The notes under the pieces are model-generated. The model saw nothing but the letters and a program-made list of their open reading frames with translations. It searched no databases and was not told the origin of the DNA. From CAYMWF01 sp964394085 [NCBI: uncultured Gemmatimonadota bacterium] (GTDB lineage Bacteria; GCA-2686955; CAYMWF01): a stretch of 63,286 bases of DNA. The DNA is taken from the NCBI GenBank assembly GCA_964394085.1, contig CAYMWF010000031.1, positions 1 to 63,286 of the forward strand, given 5' to 3'. This document shows, piece after piece, positions 45,828 through 53,804 of this stretch. Position 1 is the stretch's first letter; each line of letters starts with the position of its first letter. Position numbers and translations under genes: made by a program.

Positions 45828-46142
45828 TTACTCTCCTGAACGATTGTGTTGCAGGACTTGCGGGTAAATGGCAGACCTGGTGCGCCCTTGGATTTCGGCG
45901 GGTCTTTAACCCGCATTTCTCACCGGATTCCTGCTGCAACACCGTATTCCCGCACGTTTTCAGCACGTTACACCGCTGCCGCCTGTGCGACGTGACTCAG
46001 CCACGACTCCGCGCGGCATCGCCGCAAAGCACTGAAACTGCACGAGACTCCGGTGTTTCGCGACGAAAGAGACATGAGAAATGCGGGTTAATCTCCCGCA
46101 GGATCCTGATGCAGGAAAGAACCACCCGGAAAGAATATGCCT
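45828..46142. other. intergenic region with inverted repeats
   Basis: No gene was seen. It contains the 16-bp inverted repeat described at 45906-46091, a small hairpin GCGGGT/ACCCGC near 45898-45914, and a GTGTTGCAGGA / TCCTG-GCAACAC pairing. It lies just beyond the HNH gene end. Confidence 0.5.
45906..46091. repeat. 16-bp perfect inverted repeat, 154 bp apart
   Basis: TTAACCCGCATTTCTC (45906-45921) recurs inverted at 46076-46091. The match weakens but continues outward (GCGGG-type bases). It may mark the edges of a small non-autonomous element or an RNA stem. Confidence 0.65.
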
Positions 46143-46859
46143 TCACCTGTGACAGAGCAGCCGTTTTTTCGGCCCCTTCCGAGCCCGTCGGATGGCCTGG
46201 TTGATCATGTCGATTTTACCCGTGCGGGTAAAAATGTAGTTAGGAAACTCGCCATCAATTCGCAGCCGCCCCTCGTGAATGTTTGCGTGGCATCGGCTGC
46301 ACTGAAGCAGCAGATTTTCGGGTTCGTTGCCTCCTCCCTCGGAGACGGGCCTAACATGATGCAGCTCGAGGAAAGAGGTCCGACCGCAACCCGGGGTTCT
46401 GCATACTCCCCTGTCTCTCATGAAAATCTTCTTGCGCAGCGCGATACTTACCGACCGCATCCTTCTTCCCACCGAGCCGTTTTCGTCCTTGTAGATCGAG
46501 CCGTCGCAGATTGCTCTTTCAACCAGGCTTTCTTCAACCGGGATCTGCTTTCCGAGTTTTCCGGTAATGGTATTCTTTTCGCAATCCGGGCAATGATGGA
46601 TTATTACGGAGTACGGTGAATCGATCAGCGCCAGAGGTAAAACACCCGGAGACTTCGGGGTATTGGATACGCGATCCTGTTGGGAGCATTTGATCCCGGC
46701 GGCGGCATTTCCGTATAGGTTCAGGTATTCATTTTGGGAAGAAATTCGTGTTTCTTCTGATTCTGCGGGATTAGGCTCATCTCCATTCGAACCTGAAGAT
46801 CTCGCCGAATCGCATTCAGCGCAGCCCGGGAGCAACCCTTCGCGGGCATCTTTTTCCAT
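46143..46859 (-). CDS. HNH endonuclease half of a split DUF222/HNH gene
   Basis: A frame of 238 residues ending in an HNH nuclease domain: CRTPGCGRTSFLELHHVRP, then NPENLL-type NEPENLLLQCSRCH and NIHEGRLRIDG. Two CxxC pairs (CRTPGC, CSRC) and the HH pair indicate a zinc-bound betabetaalpha-metal nuclease. The first 150 residues are a low-complexity linker. In the DUF222/13E12-type family this domain is the C-terminus of one protein with the helical domain encoded upstream, and the two frames overlap here by 44 bases. An own start (ATG at 46859) has only a weak site. It is probably frameshifted, or separately translated. Confidence 0.7.
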   Translation of the reverse strand: MEKDAREGLLPGCAECDSARSSGSNGDEPNPAESEETRISSQNEYLNLYGNAAAGIKCSQQDRVSNTPKSPGVLPLALIDSPYSVIIHHCPDCEKNTITGKLGKQIPVEESLVERAICDGSIYKDENGSVGRRMRSVSIALRKKIFMRDRGVCRTPGCGRTSFLELHHVRPVSEGGGNEPENLLLQCSRCHANIHEGRLRIDGEFPNYIFTRTGKIDMINQAIRRARKGPKKRLLCHR

Positions 46860-47841
46860 TACCTCTCACATTACACTGCACGGCCTTTTCTTCGAGATAA
46901 CTTCTGCTCAAAGCCGAAAGCATCTGTTCTCTTTTCCAATCTTCCCGGTTCTCGTGCTTCCAGAGTCTGTGAGCTTCCTGCAGGAAAGCATATTCCGCCG
47001 GCGTGAACTTCAAAGTAACAGTCACATAATGCCGGGTTCTTTCAGGAGGTAATGCGATCGCGGGTGTTTCTTCTTCATGTATTGGTTCCGGATCGTCGGA
47101 CAAGAATTCGGTTGAGGCCGCCGACTCGTCCGGATGTCCCGACCGCCTGAGCGATCCTGACGCAGCGGATCCGTTCGACCCGGCCTTCGGCATATCGGAA
47201 ACCGGTGAAGCGACCGATTCACGGCGGAATTGATTCCCCGGTTCTGAATTTCTTTTTGCCGTATTTTTTTCGAGCGAAACAGAACTTGGATTTTTAGAGC
47301 CTGCAGCTCGCGGCTCATCCGGTTGATTGAAGATGCCGAGTTGGGCGTTCCCGGCATTCGAAGCGAGGGCTTTTACTGAACGGGCGGTCTTGGCGTTTTC
47401 TTTCGTAACATATTCTTCAAGCTCACTGTATGAACATGATTCGGCCTTTTCGATCACCTGCTTCTCGCAGAACAGGTTCTTCAGGCGCAGGATCTCCCTG
47501 ACTTTGGTCCAGCCGATGCGGTTTTCGATTAAAGCCCGGCGGATCAGGTGCAGTTCCCGGAGGCGACGCCCGATTCTGAGCAGGGCATAAGCCTTGTTCA
47601 TACCGATATTCGCCGCATCGCAGGCATACTGGACAACCGATGAAAATCCGAGCTGCCGCCAGAGTTCACGCTCGTCTATTTCAACCAGGAAGAATGCCGC
47701 TTCCGCCTCGCCGCTCAGCATCGAACTCACCGCCCTGCGGAAACGACGCTCCACCTCCGCTCCTTCAAGCCCTTCTTCGAGAAATGCCCGCTCCGGGGAG
47801 CCTCCGCCAGGTAATCCTTTTAGAAACACTTCTTTTCTCAA
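46816..47841 (-). CDS. DUF222-like N-terminal half of a split HNH gene
   Basis: A frame of 341 residues. Helical blocks RRAVSSMLSGEAEAAFFLVE, LGFSSVVQYACDAANIGMNK and WTKVREILRLKNLFCEK resemble the DUF222 region that precedes HNH nucleases in REP13E12-like genes. A long hydrophilic linker follows, then VTLKFTPAEYAFLQEAHRLW. The reading frame ends at 46816, soon after GGAAAAAGA (T5 at 46851-46855 on the plus strand). Removing one A would fuse it to the HNH frame. The start is a TTG at 47841, 6 bases after AAGGAG, with a good promoter upstream. Confidence 0.7.
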   Translation of the reverse strand: MRKEVFLKGLPGGGSPERAFLEEGLEGAEVERRFRRAVSSMLSGEAEAAFFLVEIDERELWRQLGFSSVVQYACDAANIGMNKAYALLRIGRRLRELHLIRRALIENRIGWTKVREILRLKNLFCEKQVIEKAESCSYSELEEYVTKENAKTARSVKALASNAGNAQLGIFNQPDEPRAAGSKNPSSVSLEKNTAKRNSEPGNQFRRESVASPVSDMPKAGSNGSAASGSLRRSGHPDESAASTEFLSDDPEPIHEEETPAIALPPERTRHYVTVTLKFTPAEYAFLQEAHRLWKHENREDWKREQMLSALSRSYLEEKAVQCNVRGNGKRCPRRVAPGLR

Positions 47842-48139
47842 TTTTTGCTCCTTCCAGTTAGAACAGGGGAATAAAAAGAAAAAACAACCAATAAAAAACG
47901 ATAATATGACGAATAAATAATAAAATCAAGCAAAAATGTGAGAAAACTTTTCTGTCAAAGGGTTCAAAATTCCCGAAGAGTCGAGGGCCCGGCATGCAGG
48001 CGCCGTTGTTTCAGTAAACAACTCGCTTTCGTTTTGGACAACGAGCGACAGCCCGGAAGAGCGGGAAGAAAGGATGACAATCACAGCAGAGGTTTGAAGT
48101 AAACGGGAGAGCGTGCCGGGGGCTGGTGATTATCTTCCT
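47842..48139. other. AT-rich intergenic region
   Basis: 47860-47940 is strikingly AT-rich for this genome and holds the promoter of the DUF222/HNH gene. The rest (47941-48139) has no supported feature. Confidence 0.5.
47901..47929 (-). promoter_or_regulatory. promoter of the DUF222/HNH gene
   Basis: Minus-strand TTGATT (47929-47924), 17 bases, TATTAT (47906-47901), in an AT-rich context about 60 bases before the TTG start. Confidence 0.55.
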
Positions 48140-49354
48140 TCAGCGGGTGAGTTTCTCTTTTATGGCATTCCCGACTGTTTCGCCCAGCAGGCGGCATTTA
48201 ACCAGGTCGTCGGGATCGGGGAGATACTGCACCCGCAGCGGGTCGGAGACGGTTTCGACACCCATTTCTTCTAGGATCTCGTGGAGATGTTTCGGAGCTT
48301 CGCCGCTCCAGCCGTACGAACCGAAGGCGGCTCCCACCAGGTTCTGCGGTTTCAGGCCCTTGATATAAGTCATGGCATCCGAAATTGACGGGATTATCTG
48401 GTTGTTCATGGTAGGAGAGCCCACGATTATCCCGCCCGCTTCGAGGAGCTCGGTAATGACATCGCTCCTGTGGCTCGAATCCATCGATATAAGTTTCGCC
48501 TCTATCCCGGTGCCGACCAGCCCTTCTCCCACCGCCCTCGCCATCCGGCGCGTGCTCTCCCACATGGTATCATAGAGAACCACCGCTTTTTTCCCGTAAC
48601 TCTGACTGCTCCACTTCGAATATGCGTCGAAAATGTCCCGGATATCGTCCGGGGTGCGTCTGACAGGTCCATGGTCGGGCGCCAGGATATCGATATCCAA
48701 TCCGGCTCCGACGATTTTATCCATCGCCTTCCGGACCATGCCTGAAAGATGGAGCAGTATATTCGCGTAATATTTCGCCGCTTCGTAATAAAGGATGGAA
48801 GGGTCTACTTCATCGGTGAATCTTTCTCCGCCGGCGAGATGCATGCCGAAAGCATCCTGGGAAAAGAGCACCTTGTATTCAGGGAGGTACGTCACCATGC
48901 TGTCGGGCCAGTGACACATCCTCGTTTCATAAAAGGCCAGGGTGAGGTTGCCGAGATCGAGCGTTCCGCCGTCCCGGACGACGGTTACGGCCGTTCCCAG
49001 GTCGAAGTGTCTTGCGAGGGCCTTGGCGCCCATCCTGGAGGCGAAAACGCTTTCCGGCCGGATAACGGGCAGGATGGAAGGGAGGCACCCGGTATGATCC
49101 AGTTCCGAGTGGTTCGAGATTATGTAGTCGATCCTGTCGGGCTCGATTACAGAGGAGATCCGGGACATCATTTCCTGCTCGAAGGGTGCTTTCACCGTGT
49201 CTATCAGGGCAATCCTGTCACCGAGAACCAGGAAAGCGTTATACGTCGTTCCGCGGCTTGTAAGGTAACCGTGAAAATTACGGATATCCCAGTCGATGGC
49301 TCCCACCCAGTAGACATTTTCAGTGATCTTCAGTGCTTTGAATAAATCCGTCAT
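48140..49354 (-). CDS. flavodiiron protein (A-type flavoprotein)
   Basis: Cytoplasmic oxygen or nitric oxide reductase of 404 residues. The N-terminal metallo-beta-lactamase-like domain has the diiron ligands in SNHSELDHTGC (H82, E84, D86, H87), then MCHWPDSM, FSQDAFGMH and APDHGPV. The C-terminal flavodoxin domain binds FMN (VLYDTMWESTRRMA; VGSPTMNNQIIPSI). It reduces O2 to water or NO to N2O with electrons from rubredoxin, which is encoded three genes upstream in the same operon. The ATG at 49354 follows GGAG by 8 bases. It is the last gene of the unit that begins at 50486. Confidence 0.95.
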   Translation of the reverse strand: MTDLFKALKITENVYWVGAIDWDIRNFHGYLTSRGTTYNAFLVLGDRIALIDTVKAPFEQEMMSRISSVIEPDRIDYIISNHSELDHTGCLPSILPVIRPESVFASRMGAKALARHFDLGTAVTVVRDGGTLDLGNLTLAFYETRMCHWPDSMVTYLPEYKVLFSQDAFGMHLAGGERFTDEVDPSILYYEAAKYYANILLHLSGMVRKAMDKIVGAGLDIDILAPDHGPVRRTPDDIRDIFDAYSKWSSQSYGKKAVVLYDTMWESTRRMARAVGEGLVGTGIEAKLISMDSSHRSDVITELLEAGGIIVGSPTMNNQIIPSISDAMTYIKGLKPQNLVGAAFGSYGWSGEAPKHLHEILEEMGVETVSDPLRVQYLPDPDDLVKCRLLGETVGNAIKEKLTR

Positions 49355-49485
49355 CGAACCCGCTCCGTTCTTTGAATACAGTGCCGGTGCGTCCCGCTGG
49401 GGGAGCACACCGGCTGTTCGGAGTATCTGGTCGACTGCTCTTTTTCAACAGGCCGCAATCGATGGCCCGGTTTCAAATTAGATCT

Positions 49486-50028
49486 TTAGAAGTACCTCTT
49501 CAGCAATCCTGCGAAGGCCGCTCCATGGCGGGCCTCATCCTTGCACATCTCGTGAACGGTATCATGAATGGCGTCGTATCCCAGTTCTTTCGCCCTGGTC
49601 GCGATATCCTTTTTACCCTTGCAAGCGCCGTGTTCGGCCTGGACCCGGGCTTCGAGGTTGGCCTTCGTATCCGCTTCGACAACCTCTCCCAGGAGCTCGG
49701 CGAACCTGGAGGCGTGATCCGCTTCTTCGAATGCGATCCTCTTGTAGGCCTCGGCGACTTCCGGAAGACCTTCCCTGTCGGCCTGGCGGCTCATGGCGAG
49801 GTACATTCCGACCTCGGTGCACTCACCGGTGAAGTTCATCCTCAAGCCCTCGATGATTTCGGGATCCACGTCTTTCGCTACGCCGATCCTGTGCTCGTCG
49901 GCCCATGCGAGGGTTGTCGCTCCCTGCTCGACGAACTTGGATGCCGGGGCTCCGCACTGGGGGCATTTTTCCGGAGGTGCTTCGCCTTCATGGACGTAAC
50001 CGCATACTGTGCATACAAACTTCTTCAT
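49486..50028 (-). CDS. reverse rubrerythrin
   Basis: A 180-residue rubrerythrin with the domains swapped: the rubredoxin-like Fe(Cys)4 module ([22 protein letters not shown]) is N-terminal and the ferritin-like diiron domain ([42 protein letters not shown]) is C-terminal. This order is known from Clostridium acetobutylicum, where the protein acts as the terminal part of an NADH-dependent peroxide and oxygen reductase. AAGGA precedes the ATG. It shares the sigma-54 controlled operon with rubredoxin and the flavodiiron protein. Confidence 0.94.
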   Translation of the reverse strand: MKKFVCTVCGYVHEGEAPPEKCPQCGAPASKFVEQGATTLAWADEHRIGVAKDVDPEIIEGLRMNFTGECTEVGMYLAMSRQADREGLPEVAEAYKRIAFEEADHASRFAELLGEVVEADTKANLEARVQAEHGACKGKKDIATRAKELGYDAIHDTVHEMCKDEARHGAAFAGLLKRYF

Positions 50029-50075
50029 TGTTCCTGTTCCTTTCTTCTCATCAGGTGGATTTATTCGTCAGTAAT

Positions 50076-50234
50076 CTATTCGACCGGCTCGAACTGATCT
50101 TTTCCGACTCCGCAGACCGGGCAGACCCAGTCATCAGGAATCGACTCGAAGGACGTGCCGGGCTTGATTCCGCCGTCGGGATCCCCCGCCGCAGGGTCGT
50201 AGATGTAACCGCAAACAGTGCATTCATACTGCAT
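50076..50234 (-). CDS. rubredoxin
   Basis: A 52-residue electron carrier with both iron-binding loops intact: [12 protein letters not shown] (Cys 5 and 8) and [14 protein letters not shown] (Cys 38 and 41). The aromatic residues that pack the core of rubredoxins are present (Y3, Y10, Y12, F29, W37, F48). GAGGAGG lies about 9 bases before the ATG. It sits between the 76-residue protein gene and reverse rubrerythrin and is the expected electron donor of the flavodiiron protein and rubrerythrin. Confidence 0.95.
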   Translation of the reverse strand: MQYECTVCGYIYDPAAGDPDGGIKPGTSFESIPDDWVCPVCGVGKDQFEPVE

Positions 50235-50255
50235 AACCGATAACCTCCTCACGTT

Positions 50256-50486
50256 TCATTTCCATTTGCCGGCGGATTTGTGCTTCAAACACTCTTCTTC
50301 CGCCAGTTTCCTTAACCTGTAAGCCGTATCCCGCATGATTCCGTACAGGATGCCGCAGGAGGCATCGTTCCGGTCCCTGTCTCCTTCATCCGCCAGTGCA
50401 AGCATTTCCCTTGTCAACCTGAGCGTCTGCAGCAGGTTCGTGTTCTCAGGTCCGAGTTTTTTTGCGGAATCCGCTTCGATGGTCAT
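50256..50486 (-). CDS. small helical protein, first gene of redox operon
   Basis: A 76-residue hydrophilic protein that I do not recognise. It is predicted all-helical (TLRLTREMLALADEG; ILYGIMRDTAYRLRKLAEEE) with one cysteine in the middle (NDASCGILYG) and one near the end (EEECLKHK). GGAGAG lies 5-6 bases before the ATG. It is the first gene behind the sigma-54 promoter and lies 21 bases from rubredoxin, so a role in the same oxygen or peroxide response is likely. No metal-binding pattern is complete. Confidence 0.75.
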   Translation of the reverse strand: MTIEADSAKKLGPENTNLLQTLRLTREMLALADEGDRDRNDASCGILYGIMRDTAYRLRKLAEEECLKHKSAGKWK

Positions 50487-50545
50487 GTTTTCTCTCCGGT
50501 AATCGGAACGGAGTGTCCCATTGTGCCCGTCTCACTCAGATGTTC

Positions 50546-50561
50546 TGCAACATGTATGCCA
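50546..50561 (-). promoter_or_regulatory. sigma-54 (-24/-12) promoter of the redox operon
   Basis: Minus strand: TGGCA, six bases, TTGCA, so the GG and GC elements are 10 bases apart as in the consensus TGGCAC-N5-TTGC. The predicted start is near 50536, 50 bases before the ATG at 50486. Confidence 0.75.
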
Positions 50562-50623
50562 GGATACTCAGAAAAGATCTACCGAAAATTATATAATGTA
50601 ACCGATGTTGGCATGGCAAGTTA

Positions 50624-50723
50624 GTCTCAACATGTATGAAAAAATAGATTCTGATTCTGATAACAGGAGGTGTCTCAGCGACAGGAAGCGTCTCACATGT
50701 GTCTCGCGATACAACTATGAGAC
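50624..50723 (-). promoter_or_regulatory. GTCTCA repeat array, candidate enhancer
   Basis: GTCTCA occurs on the plus strand at 50624, 50672 and 50690, GTCTCG at 50701, and the inverse TGAGAC at 50718. Another GTCTCA is at 50529. The pair ACAGGAGGTGTCTCA / ACAGGAAGCGTCTCA (50663-50677, 50681-50695) is an 18-bp tandem repeat. The array lies 60-180 bases upstream of the -24/-12 site, the normal place for enhancer sites. Confidence 0.6.
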
Positions 50724-50728
50724 AGTTG

Positions 50729-52633
50729 TCAGAGCGGGTTCCGCTTGAGGAAACGGTAAAGAGTCGCTCTTCCTATACCGAGCAGTCTTGCAGCCTTGAC
50801 TTTATTTCCACCGGTCCTGTTCAGAGCCTCCAGAACCGCCTCCCTGGTCAGGTTGCGGCTCCCCGCGGTCGATTCCTCCCGGCTCATAGCGGGCAGAGGA
50901 GTTTCCCTGCGCCGCTCTCCGGCCGGGGAACCCATGCCCGAAAACAAATCCGGAGGCAGGTGCTCGATCTTAATCTCTTCATCCGGGCATTGAAGCGAGG
51001 CGAACTGGAGCACGTTGAGCAGTTCACGCACGTTGCCGGGCCAATGGTGGTACAGCAGCTGCTGAGAGGCACCGGAGGAAATCGTCAAGGTTTTACGTCC
51101 TGTTTCGTTCATGATCTGCGCAAGGAAGTGCTGCACCAGTAGAGGAATATCCTTTTTTCTCTCCCTCAGCGGCGGGAGTGAGATCGGAACGACGCAAATC
51201 CGGTAGAACAGGTCCTCCCGGAATTCTCCGTCCTGTACCATTTTTCGAAGATCGCGGTTGGTCGCCGTGACTATTCTTACATCAACACTTATGGTCTTTT
51301 CTCCCCCGATCCGCTCGATTTTTTTCTCCTGGAGCACTCTCAGCAGTTTTACCTGGAAGGTCGGGGACAGCTCTCCGATTTCGTCGAGGAAAAGGGTTCC
51401 GCCGTCGGCCAGCTCGAATCGCCCCTTCTTGTCGCGGATCGCCCCGGTGAAGGCTCCCCGAACGTGTCCGAAAAGTTCGCTTTCAAGAATCCCTTCAGGA
51501 AGCGCACCGCAGTTTATGGGTACGAACGGGGCGCCTCTACGCAGGCTTTCGTTATGAACGGCCTGGGCTACCAGCTCTTTTCCCGTGCCGCTTTCACCCG
51601 TGATCAGGACAGGATAATCTGAAGTGCTCACCCGCCGGATCGTATTCAGGATTTCACTCATATCCTGCGACGCGGTGATTATCCCGTGCAGGTTCTGTTT
51701 CGTCCTTGAGCTTGTCCGGAGGCTTTTCAACTCGGTGATATCCTGGAAAGCGGCGAGGACACGCCCGGCGGGCACCGGTCGATCATCCCTGAGCAGTGCT
51801 GTTTTCATCATCAGCCGCCGCTCTTCTCCATCCCGGGTGACCATCAAAACTTCGCGCTCGAGTTTTATATCTTCCGCGTAGCCGTCGCCGGCGAAAGCGC
51901 ACTGTGTGCCGCACAACCCGTTAGGCGGGAAAATACTGTGACAATGCCTGCCCAGGACCTCTTTTCTCTCGTATCCGGTAATTTTCTCGGCGGCCTTGTT
52001 GAACAGGTAAATATGCTGGAGATCGTCATGGACGAGGATGCCTTCATCCAGTAGATCGAGGATTCCTTCCAGCCTCGCTTTCCCCTTGGTGAATGCATCT
52101 ATGTATCCCTGGTTGACGAGTGTTTCAACCAGCTCCTTGATCTTTCCCCTGGTGCGGCGGAGCGCGGGCAGCATCGATGCGGCGGGATCCGGGCCCTGCA
52201 GGGGATCCGGGACATTCCAGTTCAGGAGGTTCGGAAGCCCTACATTCAGCACGTCCGCCCCTGCGGGAGTTTCTCGTTCCGGCCGCAGAAGTTTTCCTAC
52301 CTGTGCATCCCCGGGGGCGGCGGCGGCGGTTTCTTTGATCGTGATGATGAGGTCGAACGGGGGACCGGTCAGTTCAAAGATGGTTTTCGGAGGTTGATTG
52401 TGAAGCTCTATCCCTTCTTCTCTCATTACCTCGGCTGTCGCGGGAAATATTTCACCGGCCGTAAAACCGGCGCTGGCGGCTTCGACCTTCCCACCTGCCA
52501 TCGACCGGAGGTATCCCTCTGCGATCCGGCTCAGGATTGAATTATCGCGACAAATGAAAAGCACCTTGAGTTTTCGGTCTAGCAATGGTTTCCCTCGCTG
52601 TTGCAGAAGCTCCCGGTCGATGGATTTCGACAT
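50729..52633 (-). CDS. sigma-54 enhancer-binding protein with LMW-phosphatase-like sensor and PAS domain
   Basis: Transcription activator of 634 residues. Residues about 20-155 resemble low-molecular-weight tyrosine phosphatase/arsenate reductase (KVLFICRDNSILSRIAEGYL), but the P-loop arginine position (34) is leucine, so catalysis is unlikely. A PAS domain (about 185-305) carries the Cys set CHSIFPPNGLCGTQC, a pattern seen in redox-sensing PAS regulators. The AAA+ domain has GESGTGKE, the sigma-54-contacting GAFTGA loop and DEIGELS. A Fis-type helix-turn-helix ends it (AARLLGIGRATLYRFLKR). The start is uncertain: ATG at 52633, or at 52720 for 29 more residues. It lies directly upstream of the redox operon and probably activates it. 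Confidence 0.88.
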   Translation of the reverse strand: MSKSIDRELLQQRGKPLLDRKLKVLFICRDNSILSRIAEGYLRSMAGGKVEAASAGFTAGEIFPATAEVMREEGIELHNQPPKTIFELTGPPFDLIITIKETAAAAPGDAQVGKLLRPERETPAGADVLNVGLPNLLNWNVPDPLQGPDPAASMLPALRRTRGKIKELVETLVNQGYIDAFTKGKARLEGILDLLDEGILVHDDLQHIYLFNKAAEKITGYERKEVLGRHCHSIFPPNGLCGTQCAFAGDGYAEDIKLEREVLMVTRDGEERRLMMKTALLRDDRPVPAGRVLAAFQDITELKSLRTSSRTKQNLHGIITASQDMSEILNTIRRVSTSDYPVLITGESGTGKELVAQAVHNESLRRGAPFVPINCGALPEGILESELFGHVRGAFTGAIRDKKGRFELADGGTLFLDEIGELSPTFQVKLLRVLQEKKIERIGGEKTISVDVRIVTATNRDLRKMVQDGEFREDLFYRICVVPISLPPLRERKKDIPLLVQHFLAQIMNETGRKTLTISSGASQQLLYHHWPGNVRELLNVLQFASLQCPDEEIKIEHLPPDLFSGMGSPAGERRRETPLPAMSREESTAGSRNLTREAVLEALNRTGGNKVKAARLLGIGRATLYRFLKRNPL

Positions 52634-52958
52634 TGCCTGTCTGCCTGGATGAGGTCGAGGATTGCAGCAGGCTATAACAGAGGATTTCAACGAATCCCCG
52701 AACCGGAGCGGCTGTTTCATCCAGAATAGCCCGAAGAACCCGAAACCTCAACCTGTATTAGCTTATTGCGCGCCGGCGTGGAAACCGAGAGTGTAGGCTC
52801 TTGACATGAATCATCTGCGAAAAGATACTGATTGCTCAGGTTGATGCTCGTTCCACGTGCGGGAACGACCGGTGCAGAGAATTGGAATCGATTGAACGAA
52901 GGATACGGATCGGATTATTTATGTTGATCGACCATCGGGAGAAACGGAGGATCAATTA
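52634..52958. other. divergent intergenic region
   Basis: Contains the plus-strand promoter at 52801-52829 and, if the earlier start of the enhancer-binding protein is used, 87 coding bases at its left end. Nothing else is supported. Confidence 0.45.
52801..52829 (+). promoter_or_regulatory. promoter of the parvulin-like gene
   Basis: A perfect TTGACA (52801-52806), 17 bases, GATACT (52824-52829). The leader to the start at 52959 is about 120 bases. Confidence 0.5.
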
Positions 52959-53804
52959 GTGATGATTCCGGCCCGGTTTATTGCGGTACTGATAGTATTT
53001 CTGCTTGCAGGTCCGCCCTGCAACGGGTCTACTGCTCCGGATTCCGCCCAGGGGAACGCGACGGAGAAAGAGCCGGAACCCCTTCCCGGAGCTTACCGGA
53101 TAAAGGAGGCTGCTCCGGGGATCTACGGAGCCCTTACTCCTGAACAGAGGGAGATTCTCATTTCGGAAGCGAAGAAGCGCTCGATAAAAACGAAAATCTC
53201 CGGACAGAAATTGCCCTCTGACGTAAAGGCGGCGCTGGAAGCGCGGTTTCTGGTGGAGCGGCTGCTGACGGAGGAGGGGGTTTTCGATACCGTCCTTTCA
53301 GAAGAATCGCTCCGCCGGTATTACACGTGGCACCGGCAGCTTTTCATTCGTCCCACGCAAATCCGCCTCGTTCACGTTTTTTTTCCGTATCGATCTGAAA
53401 TGAATCCCGGCGGCAGGGAGGAAATCCAGCTGAAAGCGGAAAAACATGAACGGCTTCTCTCCGGCACCAAGGATGAAGTGCTGCAGCTGTGCGAGTCCCT
53501 CAGCAGGGAGGATCCTGAAGGGCGCCGCTGGGGTGATCTCGGTTATATCTCCCGCGGCACTTTCCCGTCCGAAATCGAGCTCCACCTGTTCGCCCTTTCG
53601 CAGCAGCGGCGGACCGTGAAGCTGGACACGGAGGATGGAATCCACCTTTTCCGACTGATGGATGTGAGACCGCGCAAGGAGTTCCGGTTCGATGAAGTGA
53701 CCGATGCCGTCAGGGATGCGGCATACCTGACGGCGGTTCTCGACAATGTAGCCCGGTTCACGGCAAAACTGGCTGAACCTCGTTCGGAAGGCGGCAACGA
53801 TTGA
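52959..53804 (+). CDS. exported parvulin-like (PpiC/SurA) protein
   Basis: A protein of 281 residues with a signal peptide (FIAVLIVFLLAGPPCNG; the cysteine at its end could be a lipobox). The C-terminal part matches the parvulin peptidyl-prolyl isomerase/chaperone fold: IRLVHVFFPYR, RWGDLGYISRGTFPSEIE, HLFALSQ and DGIHLFRLMDVRP. SurA-like proteins assist folding of exported proteins. The GTG at 52959 is 8 bases from GGAGG; the ATG at 52962 is 11 bases away. Its stop overlaps the TTG start of the next gene (TTGA), so the two are translationally coupled and perhaps act together. Confidence 0.75.
   Translation: MMIPARFIAVLIVFLLAGPPCNGSTAPDSAQGNATEKEPEPLPGAYRIKEAAPGIYGALTPEQREILISEAKKRSIKTKISGQKLPSDVKAALEARFLVERLLTEEGVFDTVLSEESLRRYYTWHRQLFIRPTQIRLVHVFFPYRSEMNPGGREEIQLKAEKHERLLSGTKDEVLQLCESLSREDPEGRRWGDLGYISRGTFPSEIELHLFALSQQRRTVKLDTEDGIHLFRLMDVRPRKEFRFDEVTDAVRDAAYLTAVLDNVARFTAKLAEPRSEGGND

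Noticed and set aside
50628-50638. Second sigma-54 promoter at the repeated CAACATGTATG
   Set aside because: The copy lacks the invariant GG of the -24 element; only the 50546-50561 copy is complete.
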